From Paenibacillus dokdonensis (GTDB lineage Bacteria > Bacillota > Bacilli > Paenibacillales > Paenibacillaceae), in NCBI RefSeq assembly GCF_004916975.1, contig NZ_STGQ01000002.1:124001-188000 (forward strand): a DNA stretch of 64,000 nucleotides. Reading direction: 5' to 3'. Both the position numbers and the translations under genes were made by a program. Of the stretch, positions 63,603 through 64,000 are shown piece after piece. The notes beneath the pieces were generated by a model. The model saw only the letters and a program-made list of their open reading frames with translations. It had not been told where the DNA came from and made no database searches. Numbering within the stretch: position 1 is the stretch's first letter; every line of letters begins with the position of its first letter.

Positions 63603-63947
63603 ATGAACAGGCATTGGTTATTTGTTATTTTAGGCGGTGTTGTGGAGGTGCTGTGGGTATCTGGCCTCAAGCATTCAAGCAACATCCTGGAATGGATTTT
63701 GACGGCAGTCGCCATTATCATAAGCTTTTATCTCATTGTTGAAGCGTCGAAGCATCTACCTGTGGGTACAGTTTATGCAGTCTTCACAGGCCTTGGAACG
63801 GCAGGTACGGTCGTGACCGAGATGCTCGTCTTCGGTGAGCCGTTCCGCTGGTCGAAAACGCTGCTTATTCTTTTGCTGCTCGCAGGTGTCGTCGGATTGA
63901 AGATGATTACCAGTGAAGAAGGCAGTAAGAAAGGAGCGGATGTGTGA
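63603..63947 (+). CDS. SMR-family multidrug efflux subunit 1
   Basis: A 114-residue four-helix small multidrug resistance protein with the essential membrane Glu in FVILGGVVEVLWVSGLKHSSN. The sequence VGTVYAVFTGLGTAGTVVTEM is the SMR dimer signature. GAGGAGG lies 7 bases before the ATG. It overlaps the next SMR gene by one base, a pattern of heterodimeric pumps such as YkkCD. Confidence 0.92.
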   Translation: MNRHWLFVILGGVVEVLWVSGLKHSSNILEWILTAVAIIISFYLIVEASKHLPVGTVYAVFTGLGTAGTVVTEMLVFGEPFRWSKTLLILLLLAGVVGLKMITSEEGSKKGADV

Positions 63948-64000
63948 TGGCTTGGGTAGCAATTGTACTTGCAGGAATATGTGAAATTTTTGGGGTTATT
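63947..64000 (+). CDS. SMR-family efflux subunit 2 (partial, runs off the window)
   Basis: Only the first 18 codons are present: MAWVAIVLAGICEIFGVI. The Glu at residue 13 fits the active-site Glu of SMR proteins. Its start overlaps the stop of the first subunit (TGATG). Probable partner of the first subunit. Confidence 0.85.
   Translation, partial: MAWVAIVLAGICEIFGVI

Overview
The window looks like a chromosomal segment of a spore-forming Paenibacillus or close relative. It has sporulation genes (spoIIID, spoIIQ, spoIID, spoIIR, an alpha/beta SASP), two large SLH-domain surface proteins beside secondary cell wall polymer genes (tagO, tagA, csaB), moderate GC, strong AGGAGG-type ribosome sites, and gene order matching the prfA-glyA-atp-murA-spoIID-mbl-flhOP region of Bacillus subtilis. 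No rRNA, tRNA, CRISPR array, insertion sequence or prophage was seen.

Layout. Positions 1-2,500 hold metK behind an attenuator-like leader, a spore protein and a secreted protein of unknown function. Positions 2,500-18,000 form a cell-surface block: a 1,092-residue SLH protein with a long leader, a 1,317-residue SLH protein, then tagO, tagA, csaB, a DUF5693 membrane protein and pgcA. CsaB makes the pyruvylated polymer that SLH domains bind, so anchors and ligand enzymes lie together. Positions 18,000-27,300 carry fabZ, flhP/flhO, mbl, spoIIID, spoIIQ, spoIID, murA and a DUF1146 gene. Positions 27,600-35,300 are the complete ATP synthase operon, interrupted between atpA and atpG by six tandem hairpins. 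Positions 35,400-48,500 carry mnaA, upp, glyA, ywlG, rpiB, an arginine-phosphatase-like gene, mntP, ywlC, spoIIR, two adjacent RodA/FtsW paralogues, prmC and prfA.

From 48,700 the window becomes more accessory. There is a four-gene, translationally coupled ECF sigma/anti-sigma operon ending in a DUF4097 protein; ychF; and an isoprenoid/carotenoid group (fni, a phytoene desaturase-like gene, a small membrane ORF) next to a B12-binding MerR regulator of the CarH/LitR type. Then come a Mn transporter, a phospholipase D-like protein, a ferric-siderophore ABC ATPase near a Fur box, cardiolipin synthase, and a TetR-SMR efflux operon cut off at the window end.

The observations most worth following are: (1) six hairpins at 41-43 bp spacing, with stem changes that keep pairing, between atpA and atpG; (2) tandem 11-bp direct repeats at both the carH-like promoter and the desaturase promoter, which suggest light- and B12-controlled carotenoid synthesis with autoregulation; and (3) a family of about 75-bp structured intergenic elements with three copies in this window.
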